Of a stretch of 64,000 bases of DNA, positions 1 to 19,775 are shown piece by piece. Origin of the DNA: Xestospongia muta (lineage: Eukaryota > Porifera > Demospongiae > Haplosclerida > Petrosiidae); the NCBI GenBank assembly GCA_963693285.1, contig OY848918.1, positions 15,808,263 to 15,872,262 on the forward strand, read 5' to 3'. The position numbers and the translations under genes were made by a program. The first letter of the stretch is position 1, and each line of letters starts with the position of its first letter. The notes beneath the pieces were generated by a model. The model did no database searches and was not told where the DNA came from. It was given only the letters and a program-made list of their open reading frames with translations.

Positions 1-1595
1 GCTCTTGTCTTGTAAAAACATTTTTCAAAGTGTTTTCAACAGAGAGAATGATTCAATTATAAACAATACGTGGAGTTATTTATGCCAAAGGGACAGCATT
101 TGTGACTTAATGTGTGTACATTAATGACTGCATGTATGATATTGAAGGTCTTTCAGGACACATACCATATTGAGATCAATTAAGACATTAAACCTACTGT
201 CAAATTACCTTATGTCATAACAACAAATGCCTTATAACAGCACCAATGCCAATGTTTACACTTTGTTAAACATACAGTACAGTGATGGACTGTTTTAAAA
301 GTAAACAGCTATTATTTAAAGTAAATAATTACAGGAACATATTGCTCCACAGAAGACACTTAATGGGTTTATATTGGTACTTTTAAATCATAATTATAAA
401 TATTAGGATATAACAAGTGTCTTTATTCAGTTTTCCATTATGGGAGGATCAATTATGCCACCTTGCTCAATAATGTGGTTATATAACAATCTAAATACGA
501 CAATGCTCTTTTAGTACACAGGGTAGTGCTTGCATATAGACCTCATCTGGTCCCTTTGGACTGCTTGACGCAGGTACATATATGTGGTATACAGATATGG
601 CTAGACTCATTCCATAATCTTATAACACTGACTAGTGGTCCTCATGACAACAACACTCCTAGTTCATTTTTCTTAGCTTTAACAAACTTAAGAATCTACA
701 ACTTGCGTATCTAATTCAGAGATGGAATGAAGCCATAGCCACTTATCGTTTTGATAGTAAATATTCAAGCATTCATGCGTAAATACAGAAAGAAGGCAAA
801 CATCTCACAAACTTCACACAATTTGTTCCAAACAACTCAATTCAATCTGTACATTTAATACAATATTTAGAGGTATCTTTATAAGTAGTAATTCACTCTA
901 CCTCATGCACAAAACAAAGCAAAGTTATCATTGACACAAGTGAGATGTGTAAAGTGAAGGTAGTCATAACTTATGTCTGATAAGAGAATTATTGGACAGA
1001 AAATAAGAGAAACTATCTACTAGGATATACTACACACACCACACTATAATGGACTCCTCCATTAATAGCAACAAACAGTGCACAATTAAAAGTAACAATG
1101 ACGAAAGATACACACCAATCAATATTAGGCATAACACAGTAAGACATAATACAAGTAGTGTTGAACATAAAAAAAATTCACAGTCGCTTCAGTGAGCAAT
1201 GTCTACTACTCTCAGCAATATACTGTAGAGCAGTAAGTCATGTGAATGGCAAAACCAATCTGAAGCGCTGGTATGTCGCACGTTGTACGAGCTAACAACA
1301 GCTTACCTCTTAAGACGTTGACTTCGAAGAGCGAGGCTGCAATTTCACGAACTGTGCAGGTAGCAAGGGACAATGTCTCTAAATTTCAGTACTGTTCCAG
1401 TTAAATGGAGATTACAGAAATGGCGGTCTGTAGATATTGAAGTATTAGTAATCCTCTTTTGAACTTGTACTATACTCGTAGGCTTAACCTATATCAGACA
1501 CGCCCACATTTTCAAATAACTTAGACACACCTATAACTTTAATTTTTATATCCTGGGCGTGTCTCGAATCATCTCGAAACAAAAAGCTCTCGAAA
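1..1595. other. Upstream non-coding region, possibly a divergent promoter
   Basis: I see no convincing coding region here. On the - strand a possible 5' untranslated exon ends at a good donor (AGAG|GTAAGC, exon edge at 1307). A TATA-like A/T stretch facing the - strand lies near 1538-1552, and the kelch gene starts on the + strand at 1596. This arrangement would fit a short shared promoter for two divergent genes, but no - strand ATG exon is visible inside the window, so this remains a guess. Confidence 0.3.
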
Positions 1596-8208
<6,613 letters not shown>

Positions 8209-9472
8209 CTGAAGGTAGTAGTGGTGGTGGCTGAACTTTATTTGTGGTTTTGTTCATAAATTTAATTTTCTTGACTTTTCTAGATTTTTACATGATAAGG
8301 AATACATAGTTAATGTTTCTTTAAAAACTTATTATTGTATAACTAAACACTCATCTGTATTTTAAAAAAGTAGCTAATAAGAATACTTTGAATTGGAAGT
8401 GAGGACTGTTCTGTGTACTAAGTTAAATTTGCAATGTATTTATTGAACTGAAACTGAACATACTAGTTGATTATACTAGCCCAGCTGTATCTGATCAATC
8501 ATTTCTTCTATGAACTTGTTATGGCCACACTTGTTTCGAATATTTCTACTTTTCTTTATTACCTATTAAAGTTTTGACGCTGCTTTGTTTTCACAAGAAA
8601 TAATTATACTGATATAATTGATATATATAGTAACTGTTTCCAAAAAGTATTTCGAAGAAAGTATAATGGTATATTTTGAATTGTTAGTATTAGTTCTCGC
8701 TGCATTCAAATAATTGCCAAAATAGTCTTAGTATCAACAATATTCTATGACATAAATTACAAGTAATCAAAAACATTAAATTTTTCTAATAGTTAAGTAT
8801 GTAGTAAAGGCAAATGTCAATCTATCACAAAGCATAACAACAATACAGTGGGGATGAAAGGAATTTAGACATTGAAAGCCACTTGCTGTACACACAGTTA
8901 TGCCTTAAGTATTTTCAATAATAGCATTTTATTTCCTGGAAGACACATGGTAACAAGTCTTGTTCGTTGAAGGCATATAAAATTAGTCATTTGATGTGGT
9001 TTAGCAACAAGTGTTGAGGCCACATCTATACATAATAACATGGGGACAGGATACAAGATGATATTATTTTGGTGATTATGAGACAGTTAGTTAGTGAGTA
9101 TCCTTAATTCTTAATTGTTTGTGCCCCGGTGCTGTTATGTATAGGGATGATGCAATTGTCATCCTTGCTATTTGCTTTCTTTGTATTGGATCAGACGGAT
9201 ATTATTGTGATAAATATCAATTTAAAATACATGAAAAAGAGAAAGAAAGCTTGTACAAATTTTTGTACAACTTTTTGTTTTTTGTACAACTTTTTGTTTT
9301 TGTCAACGAGTAATACCATAGGATCAGTACAATACGTGAACAGAAATGTTTGAAAATTTTATAACTGAATTTACATCAAGTGACATAGTCTTTAAAAACA
9401 CTTTATCATAAAGTTTGTTGAATACATCAATTACTAGAAAAATCTTAAATTAATATTATAATCTTATTGTAG
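8209..9472. other. Intergenic region after KLHDC3 copy 1
   Basis: This is AT-rich sequence with stop codons in all frames. It should include the 3' untranslated region of the first kelch gene. I find no clear second gene. A small palindromic repeat near 9136 is listed separately. Confidence 0.6.
9130..9195. repeat. Palindromic repeat related to the intron-1 MITE ends (copy a)
   Basis: GGATGATGCAATTGTCATCC is a near-palindrome resembling two MITE termini joined head to head. It is followed by a tract (TTTGCTTTCTTTGTATTG) also present after a similar palindrome near 16205-16275. The shared flank indicates a dispersed repeat rather than chance. Confidence 0.4.
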
Positions 9473-10507
9473 GGAGGTACTACATATAGCAGCTATGGAT
9501 GTTCTCTCCTTTACACACTTAAATTTTTTAATTTTTTTCTTAAATTTTCTCCTTTAGTTTAGTTTTGTTTAGAATCAAGACATATCCAAAAGTGGAACCA
9601 TATGGTATATGCCTCTCTCCTAGAAGGAGAGTGGGGATGTGTCTTTTTGGATGTGAACTTGTATTATGTTGTAGTGGTATAGGGTAGGTTGACTGTATAC
9701 AGCATATGAGCATAAAATACACAAAAAGCTTTCTTTTTTAAAAAGGAAGGTTTTATAAATCATAACTAATTATAATGTGATCAATCGTTTTCCCTTTTTT
9801 CTTTTTGTACTTGTCTATATGCTATATCTATAATTAATTATATTGCAATAATGACATCATGTAACTGTCACAGTGTGTTTTGTTAAATAAATAGACTTGA
9901 TCCACTATGATGTTTCCTATTTGTTACATGTTTAAGCCGAAAGCAATCTATGGGGAGTCGTTGTACTTTAATAACATTTATCGACACTTATAAACTTCAC
10001 TTAAGTAGGTATTAATGCAATTATTTAAGTAATAAATGAATAACTACAATAATTAGTAGATAATTTGCTGATAATAATATTATATATTGTAATTATAGTA
10101 ATTCAGATGTTTTGTTCTATGTAGTACCAATGCTGGAACACTTGTATAGAGAGGCTATCATCAACTACAACTTACCATTTACCAGACTACCAATTGCTAT
10201 ATAAAATACTATGTAAGTAAGGTAGTGAGTTTTTATCACCAAATCTGTGTTTTGATAAATACACATGCATAAAAGCATCATTCACCACAAACAGTCCCAG
10301 TAGGGGCTACAAAATATCTTATTTACTGCACACTCTAATTGCAACTAACATTTTTATCTAATGTAGTACCTTTTTATTAATAGTTAATAATTGTAAGATG
10401 TGTGATAATACTATAGACATATACATATACTTTATTTTAGAACTGCTATGGTAGATGAAGAAGTTATGGATTCACAGTTACTATGTCAAGCTTTGAAACA
10501 GAACTGA
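9473..10507 (+). pseudogene. Broken partial copy of the KLHDC3-like gene 2 (3' half)
   Basis: Five blocks align in order with exons of the downstream gene. About 9473-9520 matches the start of exon 5 and is degenerate. 9573-9683 matches exon 8 (P-R-R-R-V-G-M-C codons kept). 9937-10005 matches exon 9. 10125-10212 matches exon 10 and has the same 88-nt length. 10441-10507 matches the terminal exon and is still open to a TGA stop. The exon-6/7 equivalents are missing. The exon-10 copy has TAA where the intact gene has CAA, and the Cys of the BC-box is Tyr (L-E-H-L-Y). Splice dinucleotides remain around several blocks, so it came from genomic duplication, not a processed transcript. Confidence 0.75.
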
Positions 10508-11100
10508 TAACTCTCCTACTATAACAGCTTTACATTTAAGCTTTTACACTCAAGGATAAATTTGTTTATGGTTTTTATAATGATTGTATGCATCAATCAT
10601 TTTTCACAACCTATAATTTTATATAAGGAGCATCTTTTATTTTTGATTTCATGTAACTTGTACCTATTGGTAAACAAATTTTGACACTGCTGTTATCTAT
10701 AATATAATTTGAAAAATATCAGTTATAATGCATGATGTAAACTTTAGTTATAACATATATTACAATATAGCAGATAGTATAAAATGGCTTCAATTTAACC
10801 ATGAGATGTGCTCCAGTGTTATTAAAGATCAGTCCAAGCAATGTATTTTCATATAAAGTGAAGTAAATCATAGCATCACCGTTATGCAGGCAATGTTAAG
10901 GTATTAACACATCATAAAGTGCATGTATGCTGTACTGATATCCATGAAACGGTAGCCCTACCCTACGTGCAAAGGCTCGATAACATACCAGTAAAAATTT
11001 ATGCATTCTTCCTGAGGTCATATAATTAATCACGTGTGTCAAGCAACTTGATTGGTCAATAATCTAACAAACATAAACAATACAATGCATATGTGAGAAA
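10508..11100 (+). promoter_or_regulatory. Candidate promoter region of KLHDC3-like gene 2
   Basis: There is no coding sequence here. Just upstream of the ATG at 11101 lie a CACGTG E-box (11031-11036) and an inverted CCAAT box (ATTGG, 11051-11055). Spacing suits a compact promoter, but no transcript evidence is available and both motifs are short enough to arise by chance. Confidence 0.3.
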
Positions 11101-14100
11101 ATGTCTACCGGTAAGGATGAAGAAGTATCCTTGAAAAGAAGATTCCTTTGGACCAAGTGGGAAGGTAACGGGTTTCCAGAGCGAGTGAATCACGCAGTTA
11201 CATCGTGTAATGTCGACGGTCATCGCTTCATGTATGCTTTTGGTGGATTTCGTGGGCGGGGTACTGTGTTGATGACAGGACACGAAATGTGGAACGATTT
11301 AGGAGAAGTACCAATGGATGTTATACAGTTTGATTTAGGTATGATATTGTGGTATATAATATATATATAATTATACATAAGGTCTGTGCTTCTATTCAAG
11401 AGGTCATCACATTCAACGCATATCATAGCAGGTATTTTGCATTTTTCACTTTTAACACGTGTTCATGTCTAAGAATGTTCTATCCATATCCATATTCCTG
11501 CTGTATGAGTTTTATATGTGCTTGTCCCTAGATCCTTTCTCTCTTGGTGAAAGGTTGTTAGTGCCAGACTAGTATCGAGTCTCATGATTAGAAAATTGTA
11601 CAATAAAGCTTCAAACTAATGTACTCTATATTATGTAGAAGTATTATAGTGTCTTTAGTTGAAGTATATTTTTTAAGATGTTAACTTATTACTATATGAA
11701 ACAATGCTGATTCTTGCTATACCTTAACCTTTTAGTTTTAAACTTTGCCAATGTTCACGTTCCTTGTGTCTCATTTGCATTTTCTATAGATATGTCTACA
11801 TTTATTTGTATCAATTAGGATAAGAACTTAGATTGTGACAAGCCTCAATTGTTATACCTTGCTCAATATAATCATGTTAGTAATAGTGTTTAGTTCTTTG
11901 CAATTTAGATAGGACTCAAAATGTGGTATGTCGTCTTCACATTAATAGAATTGACTGTAATTATCGATGTTAAAGTGTGTTATATACATGTATATGGCCA
12001 TGTGGTTCAAAATAATCGTAGGAGTACCTGGTACCCTGTATTTCGTTAAAAATAGGTTACTTTAAACCTAAACAACTACGTCCTCATAAAACATCTATGA
12101 GAACATCCCTTGTAGATAGATAATGAGTTCATTGATAGACTAACTTAATAGACAATTTACCATGATTTGTCAACTAGAAATAATCCAAAAAATAGAGGCC
12201 AATTTCATTTTAGGGAAGCCCCAAGTAATAATTTTTCCCATTTAGATACATGTACATGGACAAAGCTATACCCTTCAGTTGACATCCCTGTACCATCTTG
12301 TAAACCAAGTACCATGTCCACAACTCCAGCCAATTCTGGTACTGTTCCTGGTCGGTATGCTCACTCGTGTGTCTGGTATAAAGGTCGTATATTCATGTAT
12401 GGGGGACGAAATGATTACAGATTTTTTAATGAAATTGAGTGCTATGATCCAGGTACATTGTTAATGGTATTAACCTAATGCTAGTAGTTCATAATGCTAC
12501 TGTAACAGTATGCAGTAATAAGCATATATACAGTGTAAATGTGTATTGCTCACTGTTGGTATAATTATGGTGCTATTCAAATACATTAGTGTATGCAATG
12601 GAATTGTTTTAAATGAGAGCAGAGATAAATTCATGAGGTGAAGTAAAATTTACCATTTCTAAGTAACAGCAATTATAGATTCTATTGATAACTATTTCTT
12701 AATTATAGTTGAAGTATTGTTGTATTGAGAGTAGAGGGCTTGGCCACAAATGGGAGGCTGTATTTGTTTTTAAGGTATTGTTTCTGATGTATAATTTACA
12801 TTTGACTAGGACAAAAGAGCTGGTCTATTAGCTTAGAACTTCCATGAAGCAGGAGCTATTATAGATATACTAAAAACAACATCAGGTGGCTATTAATGTG
12901 TACTCAACCCCTTTGAGCATTCAGACCACTCTGTCCTTTGTATAGATTAAATTTGAACAGTTTGACATCCATCCATTTGTACCTATTTCAATAGAAAATT
13001 ATTTGTAGTTAATTTTTTTTCACTAATAGCAGTGAAAAGGTGTAATTTCAGTATTATTGGTCAATAACTGTGAACCTTTAAGATTTATTGTACACAAGTC
13101 ACACTCAATCTGTAATTTCATTTTTGTGCTTTTGGAATATACATGTATGTCTTGTGTATTTTTGGTTTTGGTATACAGTAGCTCTCCTCTTGCTGGAAGA
13201 CACTTGTCTTCCAGCTATTTATTATTAACATACAACTACATTGAGAGAAAGAAAATAAGTAATTATACAGCATTGTATCCAACCTATGACATTGTTTTCA
13301 CCGTACAAAATGGGAAACAATGTGTGTGTATTGATTGACCTTGATATGCCTAGTCATTGAACAGTAATTAGAGTAAAAGTGTGCAAAATGTACATCAAAT
13401 ACTACATTTAGCTTGACTTTTGTTGTAGTGGCTGGGAGTTGGTCTGTTATCAAAGCAACTACTGAAGATAGTGGTACCTCACCTACTGGTAAGTTATATG
13501 TGCATGTACTAGAGTTAGTATGCCCATAGTAGTTAAATTTTAAGAAGACATTCAAGGAAACTCTAAAACAAGGATAAACCAGGCAACTCACTATCTTCTG
13601 TAGAGTTGTTGTAGTTTAATGCTATTTTTTTTAAATTTAGTGTTTATGATACCTTTATAATACTGATAATTTCCATGAGACATTTTATCTGCCTGATAAA
13701 ACATGCTCAGATTAATTATTCATTTGGAGTGTATGTATTTCACCTTTGTCTATTTTGCTGACACACATTGCAGCCATTTATTTGGGCTTTGAGTTTTTAG
13801 TGATAGTCATTAGCATCTGTCAATGAAACTCTTCTTAATCCACCATTTTCACACTTACTAGCTTATCTTAACCTAGCTTTACTCTTGTTTTTTAAATCTC
13901 ATTTTGAGATATCCTAGGCCAGCTTATTACTTACAATTTGTTTAAATTAATGATCTCTTTTGTTAGGTCGTTATGCTCATGCATGTACTATAAATGGTCC
14001 TATTATGTATATACAGGTTAGTCTAATGTACACATTTACAACTGCAACTACTGCTATATGTACAAGGTTAATATTAGGTATAATATGTATCATTCTACTC

Positions 14101-17100
14101 TGTAGGGAGGTACTACATTGGACAGCACAGGCCGTTCTCTACTGTATACATCAGAACTATTGTCGTTTAATCTAGAGAGTCATGTTTGGAGGACGGTGTC
14201 AGATGGAAGAGAGTTAGACTTAGAAGTGATGCCTTTGGCTAGGGATTTTCATTCTGGTGTGTATAGCAATGGACGTATTGTTGTTTTTGGAGGGAAATGT
14301 AAGTTGCAGTAATGTTTGCCTTATTAAATGTATGTACTAAGTACATGTGTGTTTGTACATACACTGCATAATTATCATGTTCCTACCCTGTATGATATAA
14401 TGAATTTGTCCCTAACATAGATAACAAAATACTACGAATACATTAAACATAAATTTATACATTATACAACACGTCAGTGTATTTATGCTTTTTCAATTTT
14501 AGGTCCATTTCCAAATGAAGATGATGATGGATTTTATGAATATAATTTTGGTTAGAAATTTATTAAACAACTATCACGTAACTCAAATATTTAGGTAGTA
14601 CTGAATGGAAGAAATTAGAAACAACTGGGTACCACCCACCTGGTAGGCGGAGTTTACAGGCTGTACCATATGGAGAACAATCTGTTATTTATTTTGGCGG
14701 ATATAGTACAGGAAATAAAATTTTTTACTCAGATTTATTTATTTTTAACACAGGTTTGCAAAGATTACATGACTACATCATACTGTATCTTTTATTGTTT
14801 GTTTGTTTGTTTAGATACAAAACATGTTTTGAAGGTGAAACCATTTGGTATAGGTCCTTGTCCTAGAAGGAGAGTGGGACTGTCTCTTCTTGGATCTGAG
14901 TTAGTTGTCTGTGGAGGTGTTGGGTAAGTTGTTGTGTGTAATGTACAATGAAAATGTTAGGGAACTGTTGACAAAGAAAAGAAGAGGGATTAAAATAACT
15001 TAAAGCATTTTAAAACTGTATTGTTCTGATGTTATTGGTTCATTTTGGACATGTGTTATGGTTGTTGTTTTCTGTTGGAAAGTGTTCATGATTATTTGTT
15101 CAAGATCTATTGAGGAATTGGTTAGCCTAATTCAAATTTTGATGCTAAATCGCTACTATAATAATTTAATTATGTGATGATCATGGTATGACTTTTTCTG
15201 CTAAGTTAAGTTAAACTTGATTCCACATATAAGTGAAAAAACAGCTTTTTGTGATAATTATTTCAATCTTTATGATCTATTTTACTTAGTGGGCTCACTC
15301 TTTACTTTGTCATAGTTTTTGAAGACTTGTGTTTTTTTAAGACTACACATAATCCATTACATACTTGATTTTTTCACAGATAAATAGACATTTATTTTAA
15401 TCAATTGATGTTGACATAACTTTTAATGTAACTTTGTGTAATTTATATTTTGTAACTTGTATCATGTACGTGTTTATATGTTGCTGATTGTTTTATAGTC
15501 GAAACCAATCTAAAGAGAAACATCATCACACACTAATGACATTTGATGACACATATACACTTCACTTAGGTAAGTGTACTACTGTAATACTTAAATGAGA
15601 CAGTAAATGTATGAGCATGTGTATACCCTGTTCAAGATTAGGTCAATCGCAATTTAGTGGAATTTCAATTAAACAAACTTCTTCAATTCTTTGCAATATT
15701 TCTTTATATAGTAATCAAACACGTCCAGTATTGCCATAGACTGTCTATGGGGATTTTGTGAATACATCAACCCTAGCTATAGTAGATTAAGACAAGCATT
15801 ACAGGAACAATTGGTTAAATTTTTATCTAAGATAATAGTCTCCAAATTGTAGCAGTCAGTATAGATTATTTACTACTTTGATGTTCACCTTAAAAGAAGA
15901 TCCAGAATTGTTACTGTATGATTAATAGCCAATGATGATAAGAGTTAAGTATTACTACAACTTCCTTATTGTAATAATAATTTATATTTCTTCATCACAA
16001 TATGTAAAAACAGTTTTTTTGAGCTGGTTGAACATGAATGGAACCGAACCTTATTGCCTTATATAGCTCTCTCTCTGTTGGCTATTAAAACACTTGGATT
16101 TTAAAAAATGAGAAATTAAGTAAATTAAAAACATTTTTTGAAAATAAAATAAAATTAATGTAGGTGTGGCTAATATCAGTCCAATACAAAAAATGCTAAC
16201 AAGATAATAGGGATGGCCATTATGTATGGATGATATAATTGCCATTCCTGTTTTGTTTGCATTCTTTGTATTGAAGATATTAGCATTTACTTCATTTTTA
16301 GAAAATTTTTATTACTACTCATACAATAATTGTTTATGTAGTAATTTTTATGTAGTACCCTCATTAGAGCACTTGTGTAAAGAGACTATTGTCAACAATG
16401 ATTTGTCATTTACCAGGCTACCAGCAGTTATACAACAGACAATGTAAGTCAGTGAGTAATTTGAAAATGGTAACCCAAAACTAGCAAATGATTGGAAGTA
16501 CACACTAAAGCATACATTAAGATGGTATAGGAATTAAATATATGTTGTAGGACAAAATAAAGTTTTTTATGAGTTTCTTAAACTCAATTGTTGGTATTAA
16601 GGAGGTGTGCACCTATTTGTTTCTGTAAAATGTTATGCAAAAGACTTATTTCTGATATATTAACATGTGAAATAGAACTGGAAGTGCTTTTCTATTTTAG
16701 TAGCTTATTTTGCTGCAGCTTTGCAAGAAAAAAATTGACCTTCGTTATGAACTAAAATCAGAGTCAATAATGGTGGACGATTGTGGTCAAAGTTGCTGGG
16801 CTTCAGTTCTAGTCTTGTATCTAAATACCCACTTGGTAAATGTGAGAAAGGGGATCTGATGACTTTAGTGCAATTCTCGGCACTGTAGCAACTTTGAACA
16901 TATAGACAAAATGCTAAGAGAATTTGGTCCCCATATGGTGGAAAGCATGTTACTGTCTTCCGCTTATGACTGTTTAAAGCATTATTCTCAAGAGAGTTTT
17001 AAACTGTTACTCCTTAGTCATATCTTTATTTTCTAACAATAATGTACTCAGTTGATGTTGTAGATTTAAGCCATTCTGATTAGTAAGCTGATAATCCACT

Positions 17101-17554
17101 AAGAAACTGAAGCAAAATCGCCAGACATACTTTCTCACGTCAAGTGAGTGCATAGGGACATAATTATTTTGGCCACACAATTCCTAAGCTTATGTATAAA
17201 CATCCCGTGTAAGGGCTCTTATATCGATGGCTATGTTCTATTAGTTTCAAATTTTTCATTTTTATTGTTTTTGGTATAAAAATGTAGGAGGCTGTGATAA
17301 CTAATTTTTTTGAAAATGCTGTGAACACAGTATATGTATATGTACACACTTTATGGCTGACTATGTAAATCGAAATTAAGTATTGTGAAATTATCTTGCA
17401 TATAGTTAATATATAATAAATATTACGCATAACTATATCTCTTAAAATAACTGTTTTTTTATATAGAACTATTATGATGAGTGAAAAAATTGTGGACTCG
17501 CAACCTCTACAAGGAAATTTGCATAGAATCAGTGATACTCATACTAACACATAA
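11101..17554 (+). CDS. KLHDC3-like kelch protein, second tandem paralogue (11 exons)
   Basis: Exons: 11101-11338, 12246-12452, 13429-13488, 13967-14016, 14106-14298, 14503-14550, 14595-14753, 14815-14923, 15499-15569, 16356-16443, 17467-17554. Phases agree throughout and total 1311 nt (436 residues plus stop), ending at a TAA. Kelch features: KRRFLWTKWEG-N-GFPERVNHA at the N-terminus, then FGGF, GRYAHSC...YGGRND, GRYAHAC...GG, ARDFHSG...FGGK, GRRSLQA...FGGY, PRRRVGL...CGGV. The C-terminus has a textbook BC-box (SLEHLCKETI) and a Cul2-box (LPAVIQQ), supporting CRL2 recruitment. Exons of 159, 109 and 88 nt are the same length as in the first gene, so intron positions are shared and the pair arose by duplication. 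Intron 6 is only 44 nt. This copy is more divergent in the blades, so its substrate range may differ. Confidence 0.85.
16200..16275. repeat. Palindromic repeat related to the intron-1 MITE ends (copy b)
   Basis: TATGGATGATATAATTGCCATTCC followed by TTTGCATTCTTTGTATTG parallels the copy near 9136. It lies in intron 9 of the second kelch gene, upstream of exon 10. Short and diverged. Confidence 0.35.
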
Positions 17555-17846
17555 TACACAAATATATGAACAAGAATCAATATTTATTTTATTCTTTGCA
17601 TAATAAGCATTATAAAGATGTCAGCTATGTGATGTATGTGAATTGTGTTTTTTTGAACAAGTTTTAATTTTGAGGTCAAATATAATTAGTACACCTGAAG
17701 TATTGTTACTTGAAAAGTAGCAGTATTCTCTCATCTGAAAGTGAGTTACAGAGGCACATAGAAAAGTTTTAACCATCAAAGTAATTCATGGTGTGGTTGA
17801 TTAATTGGCTTTCTTGTGAGTCAGCCTGTCAGCTTGTGTACAATCA
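17555..17846. other. 3' flank of KLHDC3-like gene 2
   Basis: AT-rich presumptive 3' untranslated sequence. About 100 bp of it, starting at the last codons, is repeated near 18507-18612. Confidence 0.5.
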
Positions 17847-18224
17847 CCATAGGTGTATGAGGGCCATAAATATTGGGGGGGGGGGCTAGCTGAGCATAGA
17901 GTAGTGGGGAGAGGGAAGTAACATTAAATTCTCTTCAATAGAGTCTGACTGTTCATGACATCTTTTTGAAGCTAAAGTAATAGTTTGAAAGAGATTCGCA
18001 TGGCTCAGTCTCTTGGCCATTGTACTATAGATACAACCAGCTGCCTAGGGGCTGATGCAGCTGTATGCATGACATGTATTAATTCATGTCGTTATGTGCA
18101 CTTTAACTTGGTGTTGAGCAGAGTGACAATAACACCTCTAATCAAGCAGGTAACTCACAGCAGTATTAGAAAATATTATAGGGGCTCCAGCCCCCTCAGC
18201 CCCCCCCCCTTCCTACGCCTATGG
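17847..18224. mobile_element. MITE-like element with CCATAGG ends and G/C homopolymer runs
   Basis: The left end CCATAGGTGTATGA (17847) is matched inverted at the right end (CCTACGCCTATGG, ending 18224). Inside the left end is a run of more than ten G followed by CTAGCTGAGC. Inside the right end is a run of C preceded by CCCCCTCAGC, so the similarity continues inward. The roughly 378-bp body has no plausible protein. Many invertebrate genomes carry non-autonomous elements with such CCATAGGCGTAGGA-G(n) ends. I cannot name the family, and target duplications are unclear. Confidence 0.5.
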
Positions 18225-18506
18225 ATCCTTGTTTGAAATAACGAAAGGATGCACTGGAGACAACTTGACTGGGGATATCTGGGTGTGGTTTTCCTTTCAT
18301 GTATTTGGTAAAGGTGAATCCTATTTTGAAAAAGAAGGCAGATAATGCTGTGTAGCATCCACAGTATTTTTATTTTCTTGAACGTGATATGTTCAGTTAG
18401 CATTTCCATCATTTCCTTTGTAGCAATCATGCACTGTCAAGTTTAGCTACTGTACATGTTTCAACAGCTCTAATAGGTTGATCAGCAATACTTGTACTAT
18501 GATGGT

Positions 18507-18615
18507 GATTATACTAACGCATAATAAACAAATATATGAGGAAGAATCAATATTTATTTTATTCTTTACACTATAAGCATTATAAAGATGTCAGCTATGT
18601 CATGTATGTGATTGT
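18507..18615. repeat. Duplicated 3' end of KLHDC3-like gene 2
   Basis: About 100 bp match 17540-17640 closely, including the final codons and stop (TACTAACGCATAA here, CACTAACACATAA-like there) and the following 3' flank with its TATTTATTTTATTCTTT tract. The copy lies about 970 bp downstream, beyond the MITE-like element. Confidence 0.7.
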
Positions 18616-18954
18616 GGCTTCCAGTCAAAGAGAAGATTTTTGAAGGAGGTATTACAGACACATGGAGGACCACCAAAACCAATTTTATAATTGACAATAT
18701 GTCATAACATTCATCAATAGCTTCATATAAGATACTTTTGTCTGAATAAATAATAAAAATTTTAATCATTTCCTTATCAAAGACACTTTGTATTTACTGT
18801 TCTGATGAATTTGATCCATTAGCCTTTTGTGGAAATATTAGCCCTTCCTTTTAGCTATTGTTTGAAGTTGAGTCACCGTTCTGACAAATTGTTTAACTAA
18901 TTGTCACGTTAATGATAGGGTAATGAACTTGTACACATCCTTTTTCCAAGTTAA

Positions 18955-18974
18955 GTATATATATATATATATAG
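18955..18974. repeat. (TA)n microsatellite
   Basis: About nine TA units. No further structure seen. Confidence 0.85.
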
Positions 18975-19414
18975 GATTGAAGAAAGTGAAGGAACACTGA
19001 AATTTAGTGCCAGAAAAATTGTTGTCCTCAGATGTATTCTGCACTCTATAGGATCAATTTACAATTATTAAATTTTAAAGGCTGTTTCAAGTTTTTGTCC
19101 AAAAAGTAAAAATGCTGTATATGTTAATCATTGTTTAGTCTATAACACAGTGTAACATTAAGGTATGGGTAATGGGTCCTACTTTCTTCCCAATTCTACA
19201 TGCAAGAGGACATGATGTGGTGACAGACCTTTCTAAGTTAATAATACTACTCTATATTATATATAACTTCTTTCTAACTGATTAAAGACTCACTGTGACT
19301 TTGTTCTATTTCCAATTCATTTACCTCAGCACTGGATATTAATATTAAATCAAGGCACTGTAATATATGACATCATCAGTAAAAGATATGCAGAATGTAA
19401 ATGTTAAAACTAGT

Positions 19415-19520
19415 ATGAAATTGTCATTTTCTATGAAACCTGTCCTTACATTGCAAATGTTAATAACAATTTTGTTAGTCCGAGTGAGAAATGCATGTGC
19501 TAACATCAGTGTTGCTGCAG
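19415..19520 (+). other. Candidate orphan signal-peptide exon
   Basis: From ATG 19415 the frame reads a basic start, then a hydrophobic core (VLTLQMLITILLV), then a possible cleavage site after NACA, and ends at a donor-like GTATTA at 19521. This resembles the first exon of a secreted protein. No following exon is visible, and satellite DNA begins 250 bp later. Short ORFs with hydrophobic stretches occur by chance in AT-rich DNA, so confidence is low. Confidence 0.2.
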
Positions 19521-19775
19521 GTATTACCAGTGTGAGTTACATATTTGTTATTTGAAGCACTATGATTCAAGCGTAACAATGTATAAACTTAAACACTAAT
19601 GTGGTGTTAATATAAAGGAACAGATTTGGAGTATTTTTGTGCATGGTTAATCCCCAGTGATACAATGTCAAACATGAATTGTTTGTGTATCTATCAGATG
19701 CAGAAAATGTTTTGTCAACAAGTAAAAAATGATGTGTTTTATCCAATTCAGCATACACAGAATTCATAAGCTTTA

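Noticed and set aside
13057..13338. 93-codon + strand frame inside KLHDC3-like gene 2
   Set aside because: It lies in intron 2, has no recognisable domain and overlaps no splice-supported exon.
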